The notes under the pieces: model-generated
What the model was told of the DNA's origin: nothing
The model's database searches: none
What the model saw: the letters and a program-made list of their open reading frames with translations, nothing else
Made by a program: the position numbers and the translations under genes
Shown here: in pieces, positions 1 to 9,237 of the stretch
Layout: every line of letters begins with the position of its first letter
Position numbering within the stretch: the stretch's first letter is position 1
Origin: Undibacter mobilis
Lineage (GTDB): Bacteria; Pseudomonadota; Alphaproteobacteria; Rhizobiales; Xanthobacteraceae
Assembly: GCF_003367195.1 (NCBI RefSeq)
Contig: NZ_QRGO01000001.1
Coordinates: 544,501 to 608,500 of the forward strand
DNA length: 64,000 nt
Direction of reading: 5' to 3'

Positions 1-445
1 CATCGTCGCGCCGGGCGTAGGCATCGAGCACCGCCTTGAGCTGGCCGAGCACGAGATCGGTCATGTGTTCGACGCCGCGGATCAGCTTCGGCGGCGGGAA
101 CTCGGCGTTGAGCGCAATGACGCGTTTGGCAATGTTCTTGGCCAGGTCGCCGACGCGCTCAAGATCGTTGGCAAGCCGCAGCGCGCCCACGATTTCGCGG
201 AGGTCCACCGCCATCGGCTGGCGGCGGGCAATGGTGAGCACCGACTTTTCCTCGATTTCATGCTGGAGGACGTCGATGGCGTTGTCGGAAGCGGTGACCC
301 GCTGCGCCATGGTGGTATCGCGCTTGGCCAACGCGTCAACGGCATCGGCAACCTGCTTCTCTGCCAGGCCGCCCATCTCGGCGACCATCCGCGACAGTTC
401 CTGCAGGTCGACGTCGAAAGCCTTGGCGGTGTGCTGTTCGTTCAT
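1..445 (-). CDS. phoU: PhoU, phosphate signalling regulator (partial, C-terminus off window)
   Basis: The gene starts with an ATG at 445 and runs leftwards out of the window, so only about 148 N-terminal residues are seen. They are helical and match the first PhoU helical repeat, including the conserved stretches DLQELSRMVAEMGGLA and LRLANDLERVGDLAKNIAKR. PhoU is a cytoplasmic helper that links the Pst transporter to the PhoR kinase and keeps the Pho regulon off when phosphate is plentiful. It lies 33 nt after pstB in the same direction, as the last visible gene of pstSCAB-phoU. A phoB gene would be expected further left but cannot be seen. Confidence 0.95.
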   Translation of the reverse strand, partial: MNEQHTAKAFDVDLQELSRMVAEMGGLAEKQVADAVDALAKRDTTMAQRVTASDNAIDVLQHEIEEKSVLTIARRQPMAVDLREIVGALRLANDLERVGDLAKNIAKRVIALNAEFPPPKLIRGVEHMTDLVLGQLKAVLDAYARRDD

Positions 446-478
446 AATCCTGATCCTTCAATCCTTGCCGGCGCCGGC

Positions 479-1294
479 CTAGCCGAAGCGGCCGGTGATG
501 TAATCCTGGGTGCGGCGGTCGTTCGGCGCGGTGAAGATCTTGGTCGTCTCGCCGTATTCGACGAGTTCGCCGAGATACATGAAGGCAGTGAAGTCGGAGA
601 CGCGCGCCGCCTGCTGCATGTTATGGGTGACGATGGCGATGGTGTAGTCTTCCTTGAGCTCGTCGATCAGCTCTTCGATCTTGGCAGTCGAGATCGGGTC
701 GAGCGCCGAGCACGGCTCGTCGAACAGGATAACCTCGGGCCGCACGGCGACAGTGCGGGCGATGCACAGGCGCTGCTGCTGGCCACCCGACAGCGACTGG
801 CCGTTGGCGCCCAGCTTGTCCTTGACCTCGTTCCACAACGCGGCGCGCTCCAGCGCGTGCTGCACGCGACCGTCGAGTTCGGACTTCGGCAGCTTCTCGT
901 AGAGTCTGATGCCGAAGGCGATGTTCTCATAGATTGTCATCGGGAACGGCGTCGGCTTCTGGAACACCATGCCGACCTTGGCGCGCAGCAAATTGAGGTC
1001 CTGCGACGGCGCCAGGATATCGTCGTTGTCGAGGCGCACGGTGCCGGTCGCGCGCTGGTTCGGATAAAGGTCGTACATGCGGTTGAGGATGCGCAGCAAG
1101 GTCGACTTGCCGCAGCCCGACGGACCGATGAAGGCGGTGACCTTGCCCTCGTACAGCGAGACATTGATGTTCTTCAGGGCGCGGTGATCGCCGTAGAAGA
1201 AATCGAGATTCTTCACGGTGACCTTGTCGACCAGGCCTTCGGCCGGGTTCACGGTGTTGGTGACGGTCGGGACGGTAAAAGTGGCCATGGTCAT
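479..1294 (-). CDS. pstB: Phosphate ABC transporter ATP-binding protein PstB
   Basis: This 271-residue protein is the ATPase of the high-affinity phosphate importer and works as a dimer on the cytoplasmic face of PstAC. It has a Walker A motif GPSGCGKST, a Q-loop in [22 protein letters not shown], which is typical of PstB, the signature LSGGQQQRL, and Walker [13 protein letters not shown]. The length is usual for the family, with about 20 extra N-terminal residues. The start overlaps the end of pstA by 4 nt (ATGA), which indicates translational coupling. Confidence 0.97.
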   Translation of the reverse strand: MTMATFTVPTVTNTVNPAEGLVDKVTVKNLDFFYGDHRALKNINVSLYEGKVTAFIGPSGCGKSTLLRILNRMYDLYPNQRATGTVRLDNDDILAPSQDLNLLRAKVGMVFQKPTPFPMTIYENIAFGIRLYEKLPKSELDGRVQHALERAALWNEVKDKLGANGQSLSGGQQQRLCIARTVAVRPEVILFDEPCSALDPISTAKIEELIDELKEDYTIAIVTHNMQQAARVSDFTAFMYLGELVEYGETTKIFTAPNDRRTQDYITGRFG

Positions 1295-2154
1295 GACGAT
1301 TTACTCTGCGAAGCGAGGGCGCGGGCGACGATGCTCAAGGTCAGAACCGACAGCGTGATGATAAGCGCGCCGGTCCAGGCGAGCTCCTGCCAGTCCTTGT
1401 AGGGGCTCAATGCGAATTGGAAGATGACAACCGGCAAACTGGACATCGGAGCATTCATGTCGGTGCTCCAGAACTGGTTGTTCAGCGCGGTAAACAACAG
1501 CGGTGCGGTTTCGCCGGAGATACGCGCCACCGCGAGCAGCACGCCGGTGATCATGCCGGCGCGGGCGGCGCGGTAAGCGACACGTCTGATCATCAGCGAG
1601 CGCGGCAGCCCGATCGAAGCCGCAGCTTCGCGTAGCGTATCCGGCACCAGGATGAGCATGTCTTCGGTGGTACGCACCACGACCGGCACCACGATCACGC
1701 CGAGCGCGACGGCGCCGGCCCAGCCCGAGAAGTGGCCCATCTGAGCTACCATGATCTCGTAAACGAACAGGCCGATCACGATCGACGGCGCACTGAGCAG
1801 GATGTCGTTGATGAAACGAACCACGGAGGACAATTTGTCGTAACGGCCGTACTCCGCCATGTAGGTGCCGGCGAGGATGCCGAGCGGCGTGCCGATCAAC
1901 ACCGCCAGCCCGGTCATGACCACGCTGCCGAGGATCGGATTGAGCAGGCCGCCGGCCGAACCAGGCGGCGGGGTCATTTCAGTAAAGACGCGCAGCGACA
2001 GACCGCTGAAACCTTCCCACAGCAGCACGGCGAGAATGAGGACCAGCCAGGTCAGGCCGAAGGCCGTTGCGACGTAGGCAAGGGCCATTGTGATGCCATT
2101 CTTGCGCCGACGCTGGGCGTAGAGCGGGCTTTGCGCGCCAGAGATCAATGCCAT
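1291..2154 (-). CDS. pstA: Phosphate ABC transporter permease PstA
   Basis: This is a 287-residue inner-membrane permease with about six hydrophobic segments and the binding-protein-dependent permease loop region around [13 protein letters not shown]. It forms the phosphate channel with PstC. It begins 2 nt after the end of pstC and overlaps pstB by 4 nt, so the three transporter genes form one transcript. Family length is normal and nothing is unusual about it. Confidence 0.96.
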   Translation of the reverse strand: MALISGAQSPLYAQRRRKNGITMALAYVATAFGLTWLVLILAVLLWEGFSGLSLRVFTEMTPPPGSAGGLLNPILGSVVMTGLAVLIGTPLGILAGTYMAEYGRYDKLSSVVRFINDILLSAPSIVIGLFVYEIMVAQMGHFSGWAGAVALGVIVVPVVVRTTEDMLILVPDTLREAAASIGLPRSLMIRRVAYRAARAGMITGVLLAVARISGETAPLLFTALNNQFWSTDMNAPMSSLPVVIFQFALSPYKDWQELAWTGALIITLSVLTLSIVARALASQSKSS

Positions 2155-2156
2155 GA

Positions 2157-3179
2157 TCAGGCTCCCACGCGGGCGTTGAGGCGCATCAGCATGATGCGGG
2201 CGAACGCAAGCACGATGAACGTGATCACGAACAGGATGAGGCCAAGCAAGATGAGCGAGGACGTGTAAACCGACTCGACGGCCTCGGTGAACTCGTTGGC
2301 GATGGTCGCCGATATCGTCGTTCCGGGTGCAAGGATCGAGGCCGATATGCGGTGGGCGTTGCCGATCACGAACGTGACTGCCATCGTCTCGCCGAGCGCG
2401 CGGCCGAGGCCCAGCATCACGCCGCCGATGACGCCAACGCGGGTGAACGGCAGCACGACGTAGCGCGACACTTCCCAGGTGGTGCAGCCGAGACCGTAGG
2501 CCGCCTCTTTCAGCACCGGCGGCACGGCCGAGAATACGTCACGCGAGATCGAGGTGATGAAAGGCAACACCATGATCGCGAGGATGAGGCCGGCGGTAAG
2601 AATGCCGATGCCGTAAGGCGGGCCGGCGAACAGGCCGCCAATGCCAGGCACATTGCCGAGCGTATTGATCAGCAGCGGCTGGACGTATTGCTGCAGGAAC
2701 GGGGCGAAGACGAACAGGCCCCAAATGCCGTAGATGATCGAGGGGATGCCCGCGAGCAGTTCGATGGCGATGCCGATCGGGCGACGCAGGAACATCGGGC
2801 ACAGTTCGGTGAGGAACAGCGCGATAAACAGACCGATCGGAACGGCGATCACCATGGCGATGATCGATGTGACGATCGTACCGTAGATGGGCGAGATGGC
2901 GCCGAACTGTTCGGTGACCGGATTCCAGCTTTCGGTAATCAGGAAGGCGAAGCCGAATTTGCCCATGGCTTCCCATGAGCCCCAGACCAGCGAAACGATG
3001 ATGCCACCGAGGATCAACAGAACCGTGATGGCTGCCCCGCGCGTCAGCAGGCGAAAACCGATATCGCCTATGCGTAGTTTTTGAAGAACCTTGCTGCGAT
3101 CGGATGCTTCAGCAACCGAGAGGCTTCCACTTTGCAACGCCACATCCGCCACAGGCCGTCTCCCCAAGGTCTTCTTCAT
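2157..3179 (-). CDS. pstC: Phosphate ABC transporter permease PstC
   Basis: The second Pst permease, about 340 residues from the chosen ATG at 3179 ([13 protein letters not shown]). The open frame extends to 3290, but the extra 37 residues are unlike PstC and would reach almost to the stem-loop behind pstS, so the internal start is preferred. The protein has a short cytoplasmic leader, about six membrane segments, and the EAA-type loop [15 protein letters not shown]. It is co-oriented with pstS upstream and pstA downstream. Confidence 0.94.
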   Translation of the reverse strand: MKKTLGRRPVADVALQSGSLSVAEASDRSKVLQKLRIGDIGFRLLTRGAAITVLLILGGIIVSLVWGSWEAMGKFGFAFLITESWNPVTEQFGAISPIYGTIVTSIIAMVIAVPIGLFIALFLTELCPMFLRRPIGIAIELLAGIPSIIYGIWGLFVFAPFLQQYVQPLLINTLGNVPGIGGLFAGPPYGIGILTAGLILAIMVLPFITSISRDVFSAVPPVLKEAAYGLGCTTWEVSRYVVLPFTRVGVIGGVMLGLGRALGETMAVTFVIGNAHRISASILAPGTTISATIANEFTEAVESVYTSSLILLGLILFVITFIVLAFARIMLMRLNARVGA

Positions 3180-3303
3180 CAGACACGCTCCGAAGCCGAT
3201 GTTTGCTGCGGGCGGCCACACAAATGCCTGACGCTGTTCAACAACCGCCAGACCGACACCGGCCGCCACCTTATGATGACCGCCAGACAATAACGTGAAG
3301 GAG

Positions 3304-3330
3304 AAAGGGGCGCCAGAACGGCGCCCCTTT
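3304..3330 (-). terminator. Stem-loop between pstS and pstC
   Basis: A perfect 11-bp inverted repeat (AAAGGGGCGCC and GGCGCCCCTTT, 5-nt loop) begins 13 nt after the pstS stop codon. On the minus-strand transcript the second arm ends in CCCCTTT followed by CTCC, so the U tract is short. Such a hairpin may end part of the transcription, or protect the pstS end of the message, so that more binding protein than permease is made. This role is inferred from position. Confidence 0.75.
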
Positions 3331-3343
3331 CGAAGCGATACGC

Positions 3344-4393
3344 TTAGTTGGTCATCGAGTAGATCGGCTTACCGTTGGCGTCGATCACTTCCTTCGCCCA
3401 GTAGCCTTCGACGTCCTTTACGACCTTCGCCGGCATCGGAACGTAGTGCAGTTCCTCGGCCATCTTGTCGCCCTTGGTGTAAGCCCAGTCGAAGAACTTG
3501 AGGGCTGAGGCGGTGGCGGCCGGGTCGACCGGCTTCTTGTACATCAGGATCCAGGTCGCGGCGGTCATCGGCCACGACTGGTCGCCAGGCTGGTTGGCGA
3601 GAATGACGCCATAGCCGGGCTGCGACTTCCAGTCGGCATTGGCGGCAGCGGCCTGGAAGGCTTCCGAGGTCGGGCCGACGTTCTTGCCGTTCTTGTTGAT
3701 CATGTTGGTATGGGTCAGCTTGTTCTGCAGCGCGTACGCGTACTCGACGTAGCCGACCGAGCCCTTGGTGTTGCCGACGTTGTTAGCAACGCCTTCGTTA
3801 CCCTTGGCGCCGATGCCGACAGGCCACTGCAGCGCGGTGTTCACGCCAACCTTCGACTTCCAGTCCGCGCTGACTTCAGCGAGGTAGTAGGCGAAGTTGA
3901 ACGTGGTGCCCGAACCGTCCGAGCGGTGCACAACGGCGATGGCCTGATCGGGCAGCTTCACCTTGGCATTGAGCTTGGCGATGGCCGGATCGTTCCAGGT
4001 CTTGATTTCGCCCAGGAAGATCTTGGCCAGCGTCGGGCCGTCGAGCACGAGCTCACCCGGCTTGATGCCTTCAAGGTTCACGACCGGCACGATGCCGCCC
4101 ATGACCATCGGGAACTGAACAAGGCCGGTTTCGTCAAGGTCCTTGCCGGTGAGCGGCGCATCCGACGCGCCGAAGATCACGGTCTTGGCTTTGATCTGCT
4201 TGATGCCGCCACCCGAACCGATCGACTGATAGTTCAGACCGATGCCGGTTTCTTTCTTATAGGCGTCCGCCCACTTGGCGTAGATCGGATAAGGGAACGT
4301 GGCGCCGGCACCCGAGATGTCGGCGGCATTGGCCGGAAGCGACACGGCGGCGGCGAGAAGGCCGGCGGCTGCCAGTACGGTCCAGTGTTTCAA
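3344..4393 (-). CDS. pstS: Periplasmic phosphate-binding protein PstS
   Basis: This 349-residue protein has a Sec signal peptide ([20 protein letters not shown], cleavage near ANAAD) followed by the PstS opening [20 protein letters not shown] and the phosphate-binding stretch [12 protein letters not shown]. It captures phosphate in the periplasm and delivers it to PstCA. It is the first gene after the Pho box at 4600-4617 and is followed by a stem-loop. Length and motifs are fully typical. Confidence 0.97.
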   Translation of the reverse strand: MKHWTVLAAAGLLAAAVSLPANAADISGAGATFPYPIYAKWADAYKKETGIGLNYQSIGSGGGIKQIKAKTVIFGASDAPLTGKDLDETGLVQFPMVMGGIVPVVNLEGIKPGELVLDGPTLAKIFLGEIKTWNDPAIAKLNAKVKLPDQAIAVVHRSDGSGTTFNFAYYLAEVSADWKSKVGVNTALQWPVGIGAKGNEGVANNVGNTKGSVGYVEYAYALQNKLTHTNMINKNGKNVGPTSEAFQAAAANADWKSQPGYGVILANQPGDQSWPMTAATWILMYKKPVDPAATASALKFFDWAYTKGDKMAEELHYVPMPAKVVKDVEGYWAKEVIDANGKPIYSMTN

Positions 4394-4585
4394 GGAATCT
4401 CTCCATGTTTGCGGCCTTTGACGTACGAACCCGCAGGGTCGGCACGGTCAGTGCTTGAGTCCTGCAGATGGGCGGCCGCTGTTGTTTAACGCACCCCGAA
4501 TGGGCTTCGGTTCGGGAGTTTTTCTTGCGTTGGCTCAAGTCGTTTCCGAAGCCCGTGGTCAGCCATAGAGTTGGCGTGTCATCGT

Positions 4586-4617
4586 TTTATAAAGCTTCGA
4601 TGACAATCACATGACAA
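4586..4617 (-). promoter_or_regulatory. Pho box and probable -10 upstream of pstS
   Basis: On the minus strand the sequence TTGTCAT-GTGA-TTGTCAT occupies 4617-4600: two identical 7-mers with a 4-nt spacer, which is the geometry of a PhoB-binding Pho box (consensus CTGTCAT repeated every 11 nt). Eight nt further on lies TATAAA (4591-4586), a plausible -10 element, with the second 7-mer in the place of the -35. Transcription would begin near 4580, leaving a leader of roughly 190 nt before pstS. Confidence 0.88.
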
Positions 4618-4642
4618 CGTAAGATATTGAAATATAATAAGA

Positions 4643-5851
4643 TTATTGACCGGCGGGGATTTCGCCTGTGCGCAGAGGCAGGTGCATTGTGAAGGTCGCT
4701 CCCTGACCCAGAACGCTCTCCACCGCGACGCGGCCGCCGTGCCGGTTGAGGATGTGCTTGACCAGCGCAAGACCCAGACCGGTGCCGCCCTGCGAGCGGC
4801 TGTCGGCGACATCGACGCGGTAGAAGCGCTCGGTGAGCCGCGGCAGATGTTCGGGCGCGATACCCGGGCCGAAGTCGCGCACCGCGATGCGCGCCTCCGG
4901 GATGCCGGCCCGGGTGTGCCCCCGCGACAGGGTGATGTCGACGCGCTTGCCGGCCGCGCCGTATTTGAGCGCGTTCTCGACCAGATTTTCCAGGGCACGG
5001 ATCAGTTCGTCGCGGTCGCCGAGCACGGCCAGCGACTCGGGCGGCATCACCAGACGGATTTCGACTTGCCGGTCGCGCGCCAGCGTCTGCAACCCGTCGG
5101 CCACCTGCCGCACCAACGACGCCAGTTCAACCGGTGTACTCGGTGCCATATGTGCGTTGAGTTCGATGCGCGACAGCGACAACAGATCGTCGATCAGCCG
5201 CGCCATGCGCGAGGCCTGCTGCTGCATGATGGCGAGGAATTTTTCGCGCGCGACGGCATCGTTCTTGGCAGGCCCCTGCAGCGTCTCAATGAATCCGAGC
5301 ACCGCGGCCAGCGGCGTGCGCAATTCGTGGCTCGCATTGGCCACGAAATCGGCGCGCATTTCCTCGACGCGGCGCAGCGGCGTCAGATCGTTGAATGTCA
5401 TGAGCAATAGATCGATCTGCCCGCCGTCGTTCTCGGGCAGCGATACCGGCGTGACGAAAGCCTCGAACCAGCGGTCATAAGGCACGCGCTCGAAGAACTC
5501 GACGCGCTGGGCTTCGCGCCGTTTGGTGGCGCGGCGTACCGCGTCGACCAGTTCCGGCATGCGTAACGCGATCAGCGCCGGCTCGCCCGCGCGCAAAGCC
5601 GGCGCGATGCCTTTGGCGGCGTGATTGAAGGCGACGACGCGGCCATCGCGGTCGAGGACGATCGCGGCTGCCGGCAGGCCGCCGATCAGCGCATCGATAA
5701 GACGGACCCGGCGAGACAACCCACCGCGCCGCGGCAGTGAGGCCGGACGCGCCAGCGCACCCTCTTCAGCGACGCGGCCGGTCAATGCGCGCCAGGCGCC
5801 GCGCCAGCGGCCTTGCCTGCTCCTGTCGCTGGAATCGTTATCGCTCGTCAT
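4643..5851 (-). CDS. phoR: Phosphate regulon sensor histidine kinase PhoR
   Basis: A 402-residue kinase. A PAS domain covers about residues 50-155 (ALIGGLPAAAIVLDRDGRVV), the dimerisation/phosphoacceptor motif is ANASHELRTP with His175, and the ATPase domain has the N-box ENLVENALKYG, DFGPGIA and GGTGLGLALV. It would phosphorylate PhoB when phosphate is scarce. It lies just upstream of the Pho box and pstS. I see no hydrophobic membrane segment: the first 50 residues are charged and arginine-rich, whereas most PhoR proteins have at least one N-terminal membrane helix. Confidence 0.9.
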   Translation of the reverse strand: MTSDNDSSDRSRQGRWRGAWRALTGRVAEEGALARPASLPRRGGLSRRVRLIDALIGGLPAAAIVLDRDGRVVAFNHAAKGIAPALRAGEPALIALRMPELVDAVRRATKRREAQRVEFFERVPYDRWFEAFVTPVSLPENDGGQIDLLLMTFNDLTPLRRVEEMRADFVANASHELRTPLAAVLGFIETLQGPAKNDAVAREKFLAIMQQQASRMARLIDDLLSLSRIELNAHMAPSTPVELASLVRQVADGLQTLARDRQVEIRLVMPPESLAVLGDRDELIRALENLVENALKYGAAGKRVDITLSRGHTRAGIPEARIAVRDFGPGIAPEHLPRLTERFYRVDVADSRSQGGTGLGLALVKHILNRHGGRVAVESVLGQGATFTMHLPLRTGEIPAGQ

Positions 5852-5920
5852 GGCGCCATGCCGTGATCAACGCGCGCATCCTAGTGCCTTTCCGGCGCTG
5901 ATGGAATCCAAGCCAGTACC

Positions 5921-6979
5921 CTAGGCGTTCGACTTGGGGCCGTCGCCTTCGAGTTCAGTCACGATCGGCTTGGTCACGGTCGCCACGGGATGCAGCTCGA
6001 TTTTCGACCGCGTACCCTTGAGGCTCAACCACACTTCACGCACACCGACGATCGTAACTGCGAGCGCGAACGGCACAAGATAATAGAGCAGCCGGAACAG
6101 GAGCAACCCGGCGAGCAACTGCTCCTTGTCGTATTGCCACAACGCCACCAGCATCGCCGCGTCGAACACGCCGAGACCACCGGGCGCGTGGCTGGCGAAG
6201 CCGAGCAAAGTCGCGGTGACGAAGATGACCGCAAGCGTAATGAAATCGATGTGTGGCTCCGCCGGCACCAGCATGTACATCGCCAGCGCGCAGAACATCA
6301 GGTCGAAAATGCCGATGACGATCTGCAGCAGAGTCGTCGGCCCATTTGGCAGGTTCACGGTCCAGCCACCGCGGCCGATCTCGCGCGGCGCGGTGAACAC
6401 CCAGGCCAGGTATCCGGCGAGAATAGCGAGCAGGCCGATTCCGATAGCACGGTTGACGCCGGGACCGAGCTGATCGATGGCGCCGGCAGCCTCCGGGTGA
6501 ATGGTGATGCCAATACCCAGCACGGTGACATTGCCCAGCCAGAAGGTCAGGCCGGCAACGAAGCAGATCTTGGCGACGTCAATGGCATCGAGGCCGTACA
6601 TCGAATAGATGCGGTAACGTACCGCGCCGCCGGTAAACACCGTAGCGCCGATATTGTGGCCGATCGAATAGCTGGTGAAACCAGCGAGCGCCGCGATGCG
6701 ATAGGGGATGTGCGTCTTGCCGATGGTGCGCAGCGCGAACAGGTCGTAGAAAGTCAGCGTGAAATAGCCGCCGGCCACGAACAGCGCGGCGATCCCGATA
6801 TCGCCTAGACTGGTGGCATGGACCGCCCGCCACACTTCATTGATGTCGATCTTGTGCAGCATCCGGTACAGGACGGATACGGCGGTCCCGATGATGACCA
6901 GGCTGAGCACAAAGCCGACGCGCTGCCACCCGATATAGCGATGAAAAAGACGCGCCACTGCGCGCAAGAATTCCAGCAT
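5921..6979 (-). CDS. YbhN/MprF-N-type flippase-like membrane protein
   Basis: This 352-residue protein has about eight hydrophobic segments and belongs to the lysylphosphatidylglycerol synthase transmembrane family (YbhN, UPF0104), judged from the conserved stretches GFTSYSIGHNIGATVFTGGA and SHAPGGLGVFDAA. Relatives are lipid flippases or parts of them; no aminoacyl-lipid synthase domain is attached here, so the substrate is unknown. A good ribosome site (GGAGGG) precedes the ATG. It stands alone on the minus strand upstream of phoR. Confidence 0.85.
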   Translation of the reverse strand: MLEFLRAVARLFHRYIGWQRVGFVLSLVIIGTAVSVLYRMLHKIDINEVWRAVHATSLGDIGIAALFVAGGYFTLTFYDLFALRTIGKTHIPYRIAALAGFTSYSIGHNIGATVFTGGAVRYRIYSMYGLDAIDVAKICFVAGLTFWLGNVTVLGIGITIHPEAAGAIDQLGPGVNRAIGIGLLAILAGYLAWVFTAPREIGRGGWTVNLPNGPTTLLQIVIGIFDLMFCALAMYMLVPAEPHIDFITLAVIFVTATLLGFASHAPGGLGVFDAAMLVALWQYDKEQLLAGLLLFRLLYYLVPFALAVTIVGVREVWLSLKGTRSKIELHPVATVTKPIVTELEGDGPKSNA

Positions 6980-7283
6980 CGGCCCTCCGCGGCGTCGTCC
7001 CCTACCGGCACATGGCGTGTTTTTTGAGGCCCCAGAGTCTCAAAATGAGGCGACCGGTCAGACCGCCCCATTGCCGCCACGCGCCTTTTCCGCCAGCGCG
7101 GGCTCCCCCGTAGCAGAACTGGAAGGCCGGCGCGAGGGGCGGCGCATCGGCGGCGGGGCCCATTTCCACGTCGGATCGACGCACCGCCGGTTCGCGCCTT
7201 AGGTAGGACGGCAATGCGGCGACGGGCCTTGTCGCCGCGGCCGACAACCGCCACCTCTTGCTTTCGATTCCGACCCGACCGGA
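6980..7283. other. Divergent intergenic region, no gene seen
   Basis: About 300 nt separate the YbhN-type gene (leftwards) from the reductase gene (rightwards). The short open frames here have no recognisable protein character. It should hold both promoters, but I could not pick out convincing -35/-10 boxes or an operator. Confidence 0.5.
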
Positions 7284-8273
7284 GTGCCCGTGAGCCAGAA
7301 CTTGAGCCAAGGCGAGACCCAGGACCCGCGCATGATGCCGCTGCGCGTCACCCGCAACGAACCCATCGCCGACGGTATCCATTTGTTCGAATTCCGCGAA
7401 CCTGGCGGCCTGGCTTTGCCCGAATTTTCCGCCGGCGCTCATATCGCCGTGCGCGTGCCGGGTGGCGCGATCCGGAAATATTCGCTGTGCAACGACCCGA
7501 CCGAGCGCGACCGCTATCAGGTCGCGGTCAAGCGCGATACGAAGGGCAGCGGCGCCTCCGGCGACCTGATCGACAAGGTCAAGGCCGGCGACACCATCAT
7601 GATCGGCGAGCCGGTCAACGATTTTGCGCTGCCGCCACGCGCCCAGGACTTCCTGTTCATCGCCGGCGGCATCGGTATCACCCCGATCATGGCGATGATC
7701 CGGCAGGTGCGCCGCGACGGCAAGCGCTTCCGCCTGGTCTATATTGCGCACTCGCCGGGAACGGCAGCCTTCCGCGAAGAGCTCTCAGCGCCGGAGCTCA
7801 GGGATGCCGTCACCATTCATTACGATCATGGCGACCCTGCCCACCTGTTCGATCTCAAGCCGTTTCTCAAGGAACGGCTGAATCGCGAACATCTATATTG
7901 CTGCGGCCCGCGCTCGCTGATGGAAGCGGTGCGCGAGATGACCGATCACTGGTCGCCGGCGGCCGTTCACTTCGAGGCCTTCACACCGGCAGCAAGGCCG
8001 ACCGGCGGCGATCGCGCCTTCCGCGTCAAACTGGCGAAGACTGGCACGACGCTCGACGTGCCGGCGGACAAATCCATTCTCGAGGTCTTGCGCGCGAACG
8101 GCCTCGACGTGCCGAGTTCCTGCGAGACCGGAACCTGCGGCACCTGTCGCGCCAAGGTTCTGGCCGGCGAGGTCGATCACCGCGACCTCGTTCTGTCGCA
8201 CGCCGAAAAAGCAGACACGATGATGATCTGTGTCTCGCGCGCCAAAGGCGACGAAATCACGCTCGATCGCTAA
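7284..8273 (+). CDS. PDR/VanB-family FMN/NAD/2Fe-2S oxidoreductase
   Basis: This 329-residue, three-domain reductase carries, in order, a flavin-binding barrel (RKYSLCND near residue 72), an NAD(P)H-binding domain (FIAGGIGITPIMAMIR) and a C-terminal plant-type ferredoxin domain with CETGTCGTC plus a distal cysteine in MICVSRAKG. The layout is that of phthalate dioxygenase or vanillate demethylase reductases, which pass electrons to a Rieske oxygenase. No oxygenase subunit is nearby, so its partner is unknown. Two GTG codons (7284, 7290) can serve as start. The haem-degradation genes lie immediately downstream on the other strand. Confidence 0.9.
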   Translation: MPVSQNLSQGETQDPRMMPLRVTRNEPIADGIHLFEFREPGGLALPEFSAGAHIAVRVPGGAIRKYSLCNDPTERDRYQVAVKRDTKGSGASGDLIDKVKAGDTIMIGEPVNDFALPPRAQDFLFIAGGIGITPIMAMIRQVRRDGKRFRLVYIAHSPGTAAFREELSAPELRDAVTIHYDHGDPAHLFDLKPFLKERLNREHLYCCGPRSLMEAVREMTDHWSPAAVHFEAFTPAARPTGGDRAFRVKLAKTGTTLDVPADKSILEVLRANGLDVPSSCETGTCGTCRAKVLAGEVDHRDLVLSHAEKADTMMICVSRAKGDEITLDR

Positions 8274-8279
8274 ACGCCG

Positions 8280-8612
8280 TTACTGCTGGATCGTGCGCAA
8301 ATACGCGACGACGGCATCGGCGTCGTCGGCGCTGAAGCGGAATTCCGGCATGTCCGGATGCGACGAGGCCAGCCCCTGGCGCAGGCGGCGCGCGAACTGA
8401 TCGAGATCGAAACTCTCGCCGAGGACTCGGAACGGCGGCGCCGCCGGCCGCGCACTCCGGTCCAGCCGGTCGATGGCGTGACAGGCCGCGCAATTGTCCT
8501 TGAGCAGGGCACGTCCGCGCACGGCCGGTTCCTGGGCATGCGCGGAAGCGGCCAGCGCCGCAATGGCGATCCCGGCAGCCAAGACAGCGCTAGTGTGTCG
8601 TCCTCGACTCAT
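8280..8612 (-). CDS. Small class I cytochrome c
   Basis: A 110-residue secreted protein with a Sec signal peptide (cleavage near ASAHAQ), one haem-attachment motif CAACH and a likely axial methionine in DMPEF. It is a periplasmic single-haem electron carrier. It ends 7 nt from the end of the convergent reductase gene and is the last gene on the hutX strand; whether it belongs to the haem-uptake transcript is uncertain. The small size suggests a simple electron shuttle. Confidence 0.88.
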   Translation of the reverse strand: MSRGRHTSAVLAAGIAIAALAASAHAQEPAVRGRALLKDNCAACHAIDRLDRSARPAAPPFRVLGESFDLDQFARRLRQGLASSHPDMPEFRFSADDADAVVAYLRTIQQ

Positions 8613-8681
8613 GGTGGCGACACCTCTAGCAGAAAGACGGGCCGCCGCCTTGACCTTTGTCAGGCGGCGGCCGGACCTCTC

Positions 8682-9203
8682 TCAGCACATCTTGTCGGCG
8701 AGCTTGCGGAACGCCGCAAGCTGGTTGGGAAGCAGTTCGCGCTTGTCGTCGCGACCGACGAAAATCTTGAACATGATACCGCCGTCGCGATTGAACAAAA
8801 GGATCGACGCCGACAGCCGGCCGAAGAACGGCCGCTCCATGAAGCAGATGCCGGCACAGCGTTCCGCACGCAGATGGCCGTGCAGCCCCTTCGCGCCGGA
8901 AAGATTGTAGTAGTTGCGGGCTTCCGAGCCCGGCGGAATTGGGCCGCCGAACTCGAAAATGCCGTCATCGGTGTGAATGATGAAGGTGACGTCACCCCAG
9001 GTGGCGACCTCACCCATCACTTCGACGAAAGCCGCGGTGTTGCCGAAGTTGTCTTTGACGAAACGGATCATCGAGGCTGGCATCGCCTCGACAACGTCGC
9101 GACAGCTAACGCCGTTTTCCTCGGCAAAGGTTTCAATGACGACGCCCGGTTCGGCCTCGAGCTTCGAGCGCAAATCGGACGCCGCCGTCATTGTGTCGGA
9201 CAT
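8682..9203 (-). CDS. hutX: Haem-utilisation carrier protein HutX
   Basis: This protein, about 173 residues from the ATG at 9203 (MSDTMTAASDLRSK), belongs to the HutX/HuvX/ShuX family of cytoplasmic haem carriers, recognised from the start LRSKLEAEPGVVIETFAEE and the core ICFMERPFFGRLSASILLFN. It binds incoming haem and passes it to the degrading enzyme. The frame extends 8 codons further upstream, but those residues are not family-like. It directly follows the haem oxygenase gene and the receptor hmuR, in the same direction. Confidence 0.92.
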   Translation of the reverse strand: MSDTMTAASDLRSKLEAEPGVVIETFAEENGVSCRDVVEAMPASMIRFVKDNFGNTAAFVEVMGEVATWGDVTFIIHTDDGIFEFGGPIPPGSEARNYYNLSGAKGLHGHLRAERCAGICFMERPFFGRLSASILLFNRDGGIMFKIFVGRDDKRELLPNQLAAFRKLADKMC

Positions 9204-9237
9204 GATGTGTTGTCTCGCGCGGGGCAAGGCGCCGCCG

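Noticed and set aside
7017..7202. 61-residue open frame in the gap before the reductase gene
   Set aside because: No ribosome site, no recognisable character and compositional bias typical of non-coding GC-rich DNA.
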